Below, one piece after another: positions 33,453 to 42,484 of a DNA stretch of 64,000 nt. The notes beneath the pieces are model-generated. The model had not been told where the DNA came from, made no database searches, and worked only from the letters and a program-made list of their open reading frames with translations. Within the stretch, counting starts at the first letter, position 1; each line of letters starts with the position of its first letter. The translations under genes were made by a program, and so were the position numbers. The stretch comes from Zoogloeaceae bacterium (lineage in GTDB: Bacteria > Pseudomonadota > Gammaproteobacteria > Burkholderiales > Rhodocyclaceae): contig JACKMC010000001.1 of assembly GCA_024235595.1 (NCBI GenBank), forward strand, positions 682,001 to 746,000, written 5' to 3'.

Positions 33453-34889
33453 ATGCTCTTCCATGTCCCCGCTTCCCGACTCCAGGCCTGTGACTGCCGG
33501 CTCTGCCCGGTGCCGCCGTCGCCCAAGCTGATGGCCCAGTTGCTGGCGCGCTTCAACGAACTCAAGGCCGACGGCCGGCTGCGTGCGCAGATGAGCTTCG
33601 ACGAGTTCTACCGGGTGTGGCGCTCGTCGAGGCGCAGCGAGAACTTCGTCGGCCTCGACGATGGCGCCCTCGACTATGCCCCGGCCGGCGCGATGCAGCG
33701 CATCTTCCGCCCCGCGCGACGGCTTGCGGGGGTGGTGCGCACCTTGGTGCTGCTGGTGGATTTTCCGGATCGGCCCAACAGCGGCGTGCGCTCGCCAGAC
33801 TTCTACCGCCAGATGCTGTTCGGCGATACCGGCGAGTTCGCCGCGGGCAGCATGCGCGAGTACTACCGGCAGGTGAGCGGCTACGATGGCGCCGGACACG
33901 GCATCGACGTGCACGGTGAGGTCTCCGGCTGGCTGCGCCTGCCCAATCCGCTCTCGTTCTACGCCGACGGCAACAGCGGCATGGGCGGCTTCCCGCGCAA
34001 CGCCCAGGGCATGGCACGCGATGCGGTCAATGCGGCGCGCGCCCAGGGCATCGACTTCTCGCCCTACGACAGCCTCGGCGAGCGGCTCGTCACCGCGCTG
34101 TTCATCATCCATGCCGGCAGCGGCGCCGAAGAGAGCGGCGCGCGCGACGACCTGTGGAGCCTCAAGTGGCTGGTGCCGGGCGGCGTGGACGTGGGCGGTG
34201 GGCTGCGCGTGAGCACCTTCCTGACCGTGCCGGAGGACTGCAACATGGGTGTCTGCGCCCACGAGTGGGGCCATCTGGCGGCGCGCTGGGCCGATTTCTA
34301 CGACACCGGCCGGCAGCAGTGGGCGCAGTCCAACGGCCTCGGCGACTACTGCCTGATGGCGAGCGGCTCATGGGGCAATGGCGGGCTCACCCCGGTGCTG
34401 CCCAATGGCATGCTGAGGATGTTCCACAACTGGATCGAGCCGGTCGTCGTCACCAAGAGCCGGCGTGGCATCGAGCTGCTGCCGGCGGCCGAGGGCGGCA
34501 GCATGGTGCTGATCCGCAACCCAGCGCGCATGAGCCAGGAACAGTACGTGTTCGTCGAGTACCGGCGGCGCCGCGGCCAGGACAGCTTCCTGCCCGACGA
34601 GGGCATCGCGGTCTACGTGGTCGACGAGCGCATCGATAATGTGAACGACGAAGCCCGCCTGGCGATCGAGCTCATCCAGGCCGACGGCCGCCGCGACATG
34701 GCGCAGATCTTCGGCAAGGGCAACCGTGGTGATGCCGAAGACCTGCTACCGCACCCTGGCCGGCGCACTTTCGGCCGCCGCACCCGGCCACCGCTCAACC
34801 TGCCCGAAGGCGGCTGGAGCGGCATCACCGTGAGCGTGCGTGGTACGGCAGGCACGCCAACGATGAAGATCGATGTGCGCATTGCCTGA
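33453..34889 (+). CDS. M6 (immune inhibitor A-like) metallopeptidase, probable eCIS cargo
   Basis: 478 residues. M6-family marks: LVLLVDFPDRPNS, MREYYRQVSGY, FIIHAGSGAEESGARDDLWS, the zinc site CAHEWGHLAARWADFYD with His270, Glu271 and His274, and LGDYCLMASGSWG downstream. Known M6 peptidases such as InhA are secreted and degrade host proteins. This one has no signal peptide; it begins MLFHVPASRLQACDCRLCPV, a Cys-rich start. Lacking a Sec signal while sitting at the end of an eCIS operon makes delivery by the particle the simplest explanation (inference). SD AAGGAG precedes the ATG by ~6 bases. It is the last gene of the operon and converges directly on the next one. Confidence 0.85.
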   Translation: MLFHVPASRLQACDCRLCPVPPSPKLMAQLLARFNELKADGRLRAQMSFDEFYRVWRSSRRSENFVGLDDGALDYAPAGAMQRIFRPARRLAGVVRTLVLLVDFPDRPNSGVRSPDFYRQMLFGDTGEFAAGSMREYYRQVSGYDGAGHGIDVHGEVSGWLRLPNPLSFYADGNSGMGGFPRNAQGMARDAVNAARAQGIDFSPYDSLGERLVTALFIIHAGSGAEESGARDDLWSLKWLVPGGVDVGGGLRVSTFLTVPEDCNMGVCAHEWGHLAARWADFYDTGRQQWAQSNGLGDYCLMASGSWGNGGLTPVLPNGMLRMFHNWIEPVVVTKSRRGIELLPAAEGGSMVLIRNPARMSQEQYVFVEYRRRRGQDSFLPDEGIAVYVVDERIDNVNDEARLAIELIQADGRRDMAQIFGKGNRGDAEDLLPHPGRRTFGRRTRPPLNLPEGGWSGITVSVRGTAGTPTMKIDVRIA

Positions 34890-36071
34890 TCAGCTTTGCG
34901 TCCGGGCGGGGCGCACGACGCATTCCCCAGCCACGACGAATTGGTCGCGGCCGCGTCGCTTGGCTTCGTAGAGGGCGATGTCGGACGCATGAAGGAGTTC
35001 GGAAGGGGACGAGACGGTCGCGTCATCGGAGGAGGCGATACCCATGCTCACTGTGACCATGGGCGCGACCGGTGAGGTTTCGTGCGGCAGCTGCAACTGG
35101 TTGATGTGGCTTCGCACCTGCTCAGCGACCGATCGCGCGCCCTCGGCAGTGGTGCCGGGCAAGAGGAAGGCGAACTCTTCCCCGCCGATACGCGCCACGA
35201 TGTCACCCGGGCGCGAGAGCGCCTGCTGCATGGCCTGGGCAATCCTCGTCAGGCACCTGTCGCCTGCCTGATGGCCGTAGCAGTCGTTGTACTTCTTGAA
35301 ATGGTCTATGTCGGCGGAGATGATCGACAGTGGGAGCGACTCCCGCCCGGCCCGGCGCCACTCCTTGTGCAGCTCTTCCTCGAACATGCGGCGGTTCGGT
35401 ATGCCGGTAAGCGAGTCGCGTCGAATAAGCTCCTCGAGCACCTGGCTGCCCTCGATCGCCGCGGCGAGCCTTCGGCGCAAATGCTCTGCTTCGCGGAACA
35501 CGCGCCGGACCTGGACTGACACGGCGAACATTGCGAGGGTGAAGATCGCCATCGTCAGGGCCATGGTGAGGTGGATTTCGTCGCCCGCCAGCAGCACCCG
35601 GGCGATGCTGCCCGTCGCCACCGGGATCGCGAACAGGGCGAAGGCGTGCCTGACCCCGGATAGCAGCGGGATCGCTCCCGCCATCATGCCGCCGAGCACG
35701 AAGGCAAGCAGCACCTGGTGGGGAAAGGAATCCGGATCGAACAGCGCGAGCCCTGCGAGCCCCCACGCCAGCCCCGCCCCGAACGCGCCGAGGGCGAACG
35801 GGCGCCGCCAGGCGTCCTGGTTGAAGTCGTCGCGGCGCCGGGCGGCTCGGAAGGCCTGGAGTACGCGCAGGCGGGCGAACAGCACCAAGGCAAGGAAGGC
35901 AAACCAGCCGAGCAGCACGGCGGTTTGAATATTTCCACTGAAGAGGACAACGAGGACCAGGCCAATCGAGATGTTCGCCGCCAGGGCGATCGGGAGCTGG
36001 TCGTAGCATTGCTCGATCTGGGCGCAGAGCAGCCTGCGTTCTTCGGAGGGGGCGGCGTCGGAGCCATTCAT
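34890..36071 (-). CDS. Membrane-anchored diguanylate cyclase (GGEEF)
   Basis: 393 residues. About six hydrophobic helices occupy residues ~28-190 (IGLVLVVLFSGNIQTAVLLG, ALGAFGAGLAWGLAGLALF, LTMALTMAIFTLAMFAV), then a GGDEF domain: RRDSLTGIPNRRMFEEEL, DIDHFKKYNDCYGHQAGD and an active-site GGEEF at 296-300. The RPGD inhibitory-site motif is at 287-290, exactly 5 residues before it. It should make cyclic di-GMP from GTP in response to a membrane signal and be subject to product inhibition. Its stop abuts the M6-peptidase stop. No clear promoter was identified in the upstream gap. Confidence 0.92.
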   Translation of the reverse strand: MNGSDAAPSEERRLLCAQIEQCYDQLPIALAANISIGLVLVVLFSGNIQTAVLLGWFAFLALVLFARLRVLQAFRAARRRDDFNQDAWRRPFALGAFGAGLAWGLAGLALFDPDSFPHQVLLAFVLGGMMAGAIPLLSGVRHAFALFAIPVATGSIARVLLAGDEIHLTMALTMAIFTLAMFAVSVQVRRVFREAEHLRRRLAAAIEGSQVLEELIRRDSLTGIPNRRMFEEELHKEWRRAGRESLPLSIISADIDHFKKYNDCYGHQAGDRCLTRIAQAMQQALSRPGDIVARIGGEEFAFLLPGTTAEGARSVAEQVRSHINQLQLPHETSPVAPMVTVSMGIASSDDATVSSPSELLHASDIALYEAKRRGRDQFVVAGECVVRPARTQS

Positions 36072-36327
36072 GATTGGGTGCTGCGCGGGCGTGGCGCGTC
36101 CTCTCGGTGACGGCCCGATCAGGGGTGATCCGACCTCCTTCGTCGAACTTTAGCCTAATAGCGGGCCCGAGGCTGCACTCGGATGTGTCGCGTGCTCATC
36201 CAGCGCTTGGTGCTGGTCGATGCCCGAAAAGGGGAGGCCTTCAGCTTCCCGGCGCCGTGCGCAGGCGCTGGGTTGCGGCTTCCTGCGGGGTTTGCGTCGC
36301 CCCGCCATGCCGACCGCGAGCGTCTCG
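36072..36327. other. Intergenic region upstream of the cyclase gene
   Basis: 256 bases between the cyclase start and the end of the channel gene, both on the minus strand. It must hold the cyclase promoter. On the minus strand an AAGGAGGTC-like sequence lies around 36138, but it is too far from the ATG (36071) to be its SD. I see no convincing small gene and no clear -35/-10 pair. Confidence 0.3.
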
Positions 36328-37134
36328 TCAGTTGCCCGGCGAGGGCATCTGCGCGAGCGTTTGCTGCGCTTCGAGTGCTTCGAGGGTGCGTTCGGCAATG
36401 TCGCTTGCCATCACCCGCTCGAGGCGCACGTCGACGACATAGGCCTTGATCGTCAACTGCAGCACGAAGCGGCCGTATTCATGGCGCTGTGAGACCATCA
36501 CCGCCACCGGTTTCTTGAGAAAGCAATAGGGCGATGCGCGGGCAGCCTCGGCCGCCACCGCCTTGGCTTCGGTGATGGGGCGCGGCCAGGGAAGATCCAG
36601 GGTCACCACCACCATCTCGTCGAGCGCGCCGCTGTTGCTGTTGGAGACGGCACCCGTGAGGAATTTGGCGTTGGGGATCATCACCGTATTGTCGTTGAAG
36701 GTGCGCAGCCAGGTGGCGCTCAGGTCGAGGCGCACGACCTCGCCATAGTGGCCACCGAACTCGATCATGTCGCCGGTGCGAAAGGGTGGATTGAAGATCA
36801 TCACCACGCCGGCAATCAGGTTGCGGATGCCATCCTGCGCGGCGAGGCCGACGGCCAGGCCGAGCGTGCCGAGCATGGCGAAGATGACACTGTCGGGCGG
36901 ACTCACGACCACCAGCACGATGAAGATGATCGTCGCGGTCCAGATGAGCAGGCGGATCGCCGGGTAGCTTTGTGCCAGCTGGAGCCGCGCCCGCGGATAG
37001 CGCAGGGCGAGTGAGTCGATGGCAAGGTGCAGGCCGCGTAGCAGCAGCGCCGCCAGGCCCGCCACCACGGCCGTCTCGAACAGGAGCCGGAACGACAGCA
37101 GCGAGAGCAGTTCCGCGAGTGTTTTTTCTTCCAT
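36328..37134 (-). CDS. MscS-family mechanosensitive ion channel
   Basis: 268 residues. Two or three membrane helices at ~12-35, ~58-80 and the pore helix ~85-115: LGTLGLAVGLAAQDGIRNLI and AGVVMIFNPPFRTGD are the conserved TM3b/beta-domain entry of MscS channels, followed by FGGHYGEVVRLDLSATWLRT and DNTVMIPNAKFLTGAVSNSN. This small type opens under membrane tension to release solutes on osmotic downshock. GGGAAGG precedes the ATG at good spacing. It is 14 bases downstream of the P-loop protein gene, probably one transcript. Confidence 0.9.
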   Translation of the reverse strand: MEEKTLAELLSLLSFRLLFETAVVAGLAALLLRGLHLAIDSLALRYPRARLQLAQSYPAIRLLIWTATIIFIVLVVVSPPDSVIFAMLGTLGLAVGLAAQDGIRNLIAGVVMIFNPPFRTGDMIEFGGHYGEVVRLDLSATWLRTFNDNTVMIPNAKFLTGAVSNSNSGALDEMVVVTLDLPWPRPITEAKAVAAEAARASPYCFLKKPVAVMVSQRHEYGRFVLQLTIKAYVVDVRLERVMASDIAERTLEALEAQQTLAQMPSPGN

Positions 37135-37148
37135 TGCGCCTTCCCGCT

Positions 37149-38309
37149 TCAGTACAGATAGTTGGCGCGCACCAGGTACGCGTTGATCTCGGGTGCCAGC
37201 AGCGGCTGCAGGCGATTGCCATGTTCTTCGCCCGCCTGGGGCTCGGTAACGATCAGGCCGCTTTGGCGCAAGTGGTGCAGCAGGATGCTGGTGCTCTGGG
37301 CGTCGCGGCGGAAAATGGACTGCAGCTCGGTGGCGGTGAGAGCGCCGTGCGCCGACATCTCGGCCAGTGCCAGCAATTCGGTGCGGGCCAGGCTCCGCAG
37401 CGGCGATTCGTCGAACGGCGCCGGGATGGCCTGCATCTGGCCGCCGCGTACGCCAGCGACGATGAGGAGCGCCAGGCCGGGATGGCCGCGCGACACCTTG
37501 AGCAAGGCGTCGATCCCGGGCTCGCCGAGTCCGGCATTGCGAGCCGCCAGGAATGCGGCGAAATCCTCCCGTTCGAAGTAGGACAGCTCGACGACTTCGT
37601 CAAAATAGCGATCGGTCTGCGAGGTGTCGCATTGTCGTCGCCAGGCCTGGGTTTCGCAGGCCAGCAGCCACAGGTGGCGGCCCTGGGTGGCAACCATCAG
37701 GGCCTGCAGGGCGCGGATGCCCTCGCCCCCGCCCATCAGCCTCGAGTACAGGAAATGCCCGTTGTCGACGAGGATCATGCGCGCCGGCAACTGGTTGATC
37801 GCCTCGGCAGCGGCATCGACCGAATCGTAGGGGATCGCTGACCCGAACGCAGTTGCCGCGAGCGCAAGGGCGTCGCCGGTCGTTGCCGGTCGCATGGCAA
37901 GGCTGATCAGCGAGATGCTGGCCTCCGGTGGCGCCCAGGCGGGAACCTGATTGAGCAGGGTGGTCAGGCCGCAGCCTCGAGGACCGACCAGGGCCATCAG
38001 CGTCGGGCGCCCCTCCTTCCAGGCGGAAAAACCGTGCTCCAGCGCGGCCCGCGCCGAAGGGCGTTCGATGAAGCGGGCATCGCCTGTCGGCAGGGGCAAC
38101 GAGCTGAATGGCCGGGCCGTGGCCTCGGCCAGCTCCTCGGGCGTGGCGGGCTGGCCAATCTGCGGCTGGCGGACATCCACGAAATCGAGACGCTGGTCGA
38201 CATCGACGCCGTCCTTCTTGTCCGAGGACCGTCGCAAGCGCCCGGTAATGAAGAGAAGTTGGCGGCGCACAAAGCCGGCGGGTTTCGTGCGGCGGTCGAC
38301 AAGCGTCAA
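37149..38309 (-). CDS. AAA/ExeA-like P-loop protein with degenerate Walker A
   Basis: 386 residues from a TTG at 38309, which has GGAGG 9 bases upstream (38319-38323). The open frame reaches to 38738, but that part is low-quality shadow of the hydrolase gene, so I reject the longer start. Visible: LMALVGPRGCGLTTLLNQV where the usual GK[ST] is GLT, so the P-loop lysine is missing; ARMILVDNGHFLYSR at the Walker B position; a sensor-like HLWLLACETQAWR; and a C-terminal winged-helix-like end (FRRDAQSTSILLHHLRQSGL). The fold resembles the AAA ATPase group that includes ExeA/GspA. Nucleotide hydrolysis is doubtful. Partner and pathway unknown; it is co-transcribed with the MscS-type channel. Confidence 0.7.
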   Translation of the reverse strand: MTLVDRRTKPAGFVRRQLLFITGRLRRSSDKKDGVDVDQRLDFVDVRQPQIGQPATPEELAEATARPFSSLPLPTGDARFIERPSARAALEHGFSAWKEGRPTLMALVGPRGCGLTTLLNQVPAWAPPEASISLISLAMRPATTGDALALAATAFGSAIPYDSVDAAAEAINQLPARMILVDNGHFLYSRLMGGGEGIRALQALMVATQGRHLWLLACETQAWRRQCDTSQTDRYFDEVVELSYFEREDFAAFLAARNAGLGEPGIDALLKVSRGHPGLALLIVAGVRGGQMQAIPAPFDESPLRSLARTELLALAEMSAHGALTATELQSIFRRDAQSTSILLHHLRQSGLIVTEPQAGEEHGNRLQPLLAPEINAYLVRANYLY

Positions 38310-38415
38310 GAAAAGCGTCCTCCAGCGGTTTCCAGGATCATACGCGGCGCGGGCCCTGGCCGGGACAGGCGAGGGGTGTTTTCGCGCCCTCGATGACGCC
38401 GGGCGGAGGTGGCGA

Positions 38416-39186
38416 TCACCACCGTTCGCGCCGCGCCGCGCCGTCAATCCAGTGGCGCACCTGTGCGACAACCCACGGCCCGTCGTCGAGTGGCAAATCG
38501 TGCCCGGCACCCGGGTGAATCCTGAGCTCGCAGCCCCAGGCGGCCGCCAGCGCCTCGGAGCAGCCCAAGTGCACCAGCCCGTCGCGCCGGCTGGCCAGCA
38601 ACAGCAGCGCGGTGGCGGGTCTCGCGGCCGGCGCCCGGTAGCGCGCCGCGGCCCATAGCTGGCGCACTGCATTTCTGCGGCTGACCGGATGGACCTTGCG
38701 CAGCGCGACCCAGTCGTCCAGTACTTCGGCGGCGCCACAACGCAGGCGGCTGGTCAGGCGAAGGATGATTGCTTCCTGCTCGCGCGCCTTGCCCCCCGAC
38801 AGCGCGACGCTGAGCAGCGGCAGGTAGCTGGCAGGGCGCAGGCGCCGGCAAAAGGGGCTGAAGGGGCGCAGGCTGGTATTGATCAGCACGCAGCGGGCAA
38901 GCTCCTGCGGATGCGCGTTCGCCCAGGCAACCGCCACCATCGCGCCCAGCGACATGGCCAGCAGGCTGTAGGGCGGGGCGACGCCGAGGCTGGCAAGCGT
39001 CGCGCGGCAGTGCTCGGCCATCGCCTCCACCCGGGTCGGGCTGTCGCGCTGGTGCAGCGCGCCGTTGCCCGGCAGGTCGATGGCGATCACGCGGGCATCG
39101 GCGAGACCGCGCTCGAAGCGGCCGATGAAAGGCCCCCAGTGGCCGCTTTCGCGGCTAAGGCCACGCAGCAGGATCCACGTCGTCAT
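38416..39186 (-). CDS. Alpha/beta-fold hydrolase
   Basis: 256 residues from ATG 39186, 4 bases after the upstream gene's stop; the longer open frame overlaps that gene and is rejected. Fold marks: WILLRGLSRESGHWGPFIGR, VIAIDLPGNG, the nucleophile elbow LLAMSLGAMVAVAW (Ser in A-M-S-L-G), an aspartate in ASRRDGLVH and a final GAGHDLPLDDG histidine. This completes a Ser-Asp-His triad. The substrate cannot be read from sequence; ester or thioester hydrolysis is typical. It is organised with the M14-like carboxypeptidase gene. Confidence 0.85.
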   Translation of the reverse strand: MTTWILLRGLSRESGHWGPFIGRFERGLADARVIAIDLPGNGALHQRDSPTRVEAMAEHCRATLASLGVAPPYSLLAMSLGAMVAVAWANAHPQELARCVLINTSLRPFSPFCRRLRPASYLPLLSVALSGGKAREQEAIILRLTSRLRCGAAEVLDDWVALRKVHPVSRRNAVRQLWAAARYRAPAARPATALLLLASRRDGLVHLGCSEALAAAWGCELRIHPGAGHDLPLDDGPWVVAQVRHWIDGAARRERW

Positions 39187-39190
39187 CGGT

Positions 39191-40240
39191 TCATCGGTAC
39201 CACTTTTCGAGCGCCTGCGCATGATGCCGGGGGCGCGCCTCGGCCTCGGGAATCCACATCGCGTGGCTGCAGGCCGCACGCGACAGAAAATCGAGCAATG
39301 GCAGGTGGCGGCGCAGCACCCGTTGCTGGCGATGGGCGATCTGCGGATTGAAGAGGCCCTGGCGCGAAAACAGTTGCCGCGGGTTCTTCTTCACCCACAG
39401 CCAGGAGCCCATCTCGAGTGTGAGCGGCAGGAAGATCCGCCCGACGCTCTCGCAGGCCTGCAGGTGCAGGTAGTCCCAGATGTCGCCGTGGGCAAGATAT
39501 TGCCGGCTCTGCGGCTCGATGATGTAGGGATGGCTGGTGTGGGTCTGGCGCAGGACCTCGTCGAGGGCATGGACTTCGGCGAGCTGTGGCAACGGCGCCC
39601 GGGTGTGGGCGTAGGGGAACCAGATGCGATCCCTGAGTCCGAAACCGGAGTGGCAGTCCAGCGCGATGCTGAAACTGCGCGACAGCAATTCGGCGCTGAC
39701 GACCTCGCAAAGCGCGCGGTTCTCGATCTCCATCGGCTCGTCGCGCGGCCCGCGGTACCAGGGCAGGCGCGCGCTGATGCGCTGACCACCGACCAGTGGC
39801 GCAACGCGCGCCTTTGCCTCCAGCGGGGCATTGCGCATGAGGTCCACGCCCTTGGGGTTGGCGCGGGTGCCCAGCCACATGCCGCCGGGGTTAACGATGG
39901 GCATGAACACCAGCCGCACCGATTCGAGCTGCCGGTGGAGAATGCTGTCCCAGCGCAGCCGCATCACCAGATGTCGCAGGTAGGCGATCACCACGTCGGC
40001 GCCGATGCGCTCCAGCCCGTGCACTCCGCCGAAGAAGCCGATCGCCGGGAGCGCGGGGTCCGGATTGCCGAGGGTGATCGAATACAGCGGCAGGCGCTGG
40101 GTTCCGCCCGCATCGATCTCGGCCAGCACGCGCGTCTCGAGCAGGCTTCCGCCGGCTTCGACGAGCGCTTCGATCTGGGTCAGTTCGGGGATCGCGCGAT
40201 GCTTCACGGACACAGGCCTGGGGGTCGGGTCGCAAAGCAT
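39191..40240 (-). CDS. M14-like zinc carboxypeptidase/deacylase
   Basis: 349 residues from ATG 40240 (start uncertain: no strong SD, and a GTG lies a few codons downstream). Zinc-site pattern of the M14 family: GFFGGVHGLERIG (His and Glu of HxxE), VFMPIVNPGGMWLGTRANPK with GVDLMRN, LDCHSGFGLRDRIW (third zinc ligand His) and a late Glu in LPLTLEMGSW that fits the catalytic residue. No signal peptide, so a cytoplasmic enzyme that trims a C-terminal or amide-linked group from a peptide-like substrate is expected. It lies upstream of and almost touching the alpha/beta hydrolase gene. Confidence 0.82.
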   Translation of the reverse strand: MLCDPTPRPVSVKHRAIPELTQIEALVEAGGSLLETRVLAEIDAGGTQRLPLYSITLGNPDPALPAIGFFGGVHGLERIGADVVIAYLRHLVMRLRWDSILHRQLESVRLVFMPIVNPGGMWLGTRANPKGVDLMRNAPLEAKARVAPLVGGQRISARLPWYRGPRDEPMEIENRALCEVVSAELLSRSFSIALDCHSGFGLRDRIWFPYAHTRAPLPQLAEVHALDEVLRQTHTSHPYIIEPQSRQYLAHGDIWDYLHLQACESVGRIFLPLTLEMGSWLWVKKNPRQLFSRQGLFNPQIAHRQQRVLRRHLPLLDFLSRAACSHAMWIPEAEARPRHHAQALEKWYR

Positions 40241-40610
40241 AACCCGCTCGCCATGCGCTTGTGCAGGCAACGGCGACGCGAGGCCCGGCTTGTCATCGGA
40301 CTGCAACGGGAATGCAATCCGGCCTTGCCGGAGTCCTTGCGGTTCTGTGGCTCTGCGAACGAATCGAAGCCCCGATAACACCTCGATCCGGAGATCCGTT
40401 CGACTTGCGCTGCTCGCCCTGGGCGGTAGGCTGGTTTGTGGAGTGATCGAACGGCGGGCCCTGCAAGGCGCGCGCCGCATCAGCGCCGGTCTGCGTCATC
40501 CGCCTCGAAGTTGATGGTTGCCTTCGGCGTCAAGAGGGTCCAATCTTGAATGGCTTCGTCGCGCGATGTGGATGGGGGGATGGGCCTTGTCCGTGTCGGC
40601 GCGACCCGCT
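40241..40610. other. Intergenic region between divergent genes
   Basis: 370 bases between the carboxypeptidase (minus) and the cNMP-binding protein (plus). Open frames here have no support from codon pattern, SD or protein character. The region should hold two divergent promoters; I could not fix either by eye. Confidence 0.3.
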
Positions 40611-41117
40611 ATGGGGATCGTCATGCAAATGCTCGATGGGCAACGGATGCTGGACGAACGAGGGCTGGACTATTTCAGGACCGCGTCGGTGTTCGGGGCG
40701 CTTACCGACGAGGCGATTCGCTTCCTGCTGACCTGCGGGCGGGTGCTCGCGATGGCCGATGGCGAAGAGCTTTTTCATCCCGGCGAGCCGGGTGACGGAT
40801 TCTTCATCGTCATCGAGGGCCAGCTCGACTACGTACGGGAGCGCGAAGGCTCACAGGTCGCGATCCGTACCATCGCCATGGGCGAACAGTTGGGCTATGT
40901 CTCGATGATCGGCCTGTTTGAGCGCTTCGGTGTCGGCCGCGCACATGGCCAGACCATCGTGCTGGAGATCACGGTCGATCTCTTCCACCAGCTTCACACC
41001 GAGTACCCCTTCGATTTCGGCATCCTGATGCTCAACCTGTCGCGTGACATGGCGCGCACGATTCGCGAGATGGCAAGCCGGCTCACCGAGGCCCGTTTGC
41101 GTCAGCAGTCCGCCTGA
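40611..41117 (+). CDS. Cyclic-nucleotide-binding-domain protein (CRP-like sensor without DNA-binding part)
   Basis: 168 residues. A single cNMP-binding beta-roll: ERGLDYFRTASVFGALTDEA, ADGEELFHPGEPGDGFFIVI, EGQLDYVRE, MGEQLGYVSMIGLFERF and a C-terminal helix with MLNLSRDMARTIREMASRLT. No helix-turn-helix follows, so it is not a CRP-type regulator; it may sense a nucleotide and act on a partner, or simply have lost ligand binding. Start is uncertain: ATGs at 40566, 40611 and 40623 are all in frame. I chose 40611 because earlier residues look unlike the family; GGGGATC before 40623 makes that one possible too. Confidence 0.75.
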   Translation: MGIVMQMLDGQRMLDERGLDYFRTASVFGALTDEAIRFLLTCGRVLAMADGEELFHPGEPGDGFFIVIEGQLDYVREREGSQVAIRTIAMGEQLGYVSMIGLFERFGVGRAHGQTIVLEITVDLFHQLHTEYPFDFGILMLNLSRDMARTIREMASRLTEARLRQQSA

Positions 41118-41193
41118 GCGCAGCGGCGTCGGTATTGCGGCTGCGCGGCGCGGTTTCGCGCAGTTTGCGTCAACGTCCGATTTGTAACGCACT

Positions 41194-41222
41194 TTGACGA
41201 TCGAGGGGCCGTATTCCATAGT
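41194..41222 (+). promoter_or_regulatory. Candidate sigma-70 promoter upstream of the sigma-54 activator gene
   Basis: TTGACG at 41194-41199 and CATAGT at 41217-41222, separated by 17 bases. The -35 is 5/6 and the -10 4/6 to consensus, ~110 bases before the chosen start. Confidence 0.5.
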
Positions 41223-41330
41223 CAATAGCAGCGCGGCTGTGCCTGTGGGCCGACTGCTTGGACGTATTGGATGGATCCGGCGGGTCGCCGCGATCCGACC
41301 TTGCCAGGGGCGGGGTCGTCAGGCAAATCG

Positions 41331-42410
<1,080 letters not shown>

Positions 42411-42484
42411 GTTCGGCGCTGCAGGGCGGCTGGGGTGGTGGCAGAATCCCGAGTCTCGATGGTCCGACCAAGAGGCTGTGCACG

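Noticed and set aside
2..34889. Type VI secretion system or prophage
   Set aside because: No TssJ/L/M, ClpV, capsid, portal, terminase or integrase; the AAA+ is Afp15-like and DUF4157 is present, which fits eCIS.
37149..38738. Long form (529 residues) of the P-loop protein
   Set aside because: The extra ~143 residues overlap the hydrolase gene and look like shadow; TTG at 38309 has the good SD.
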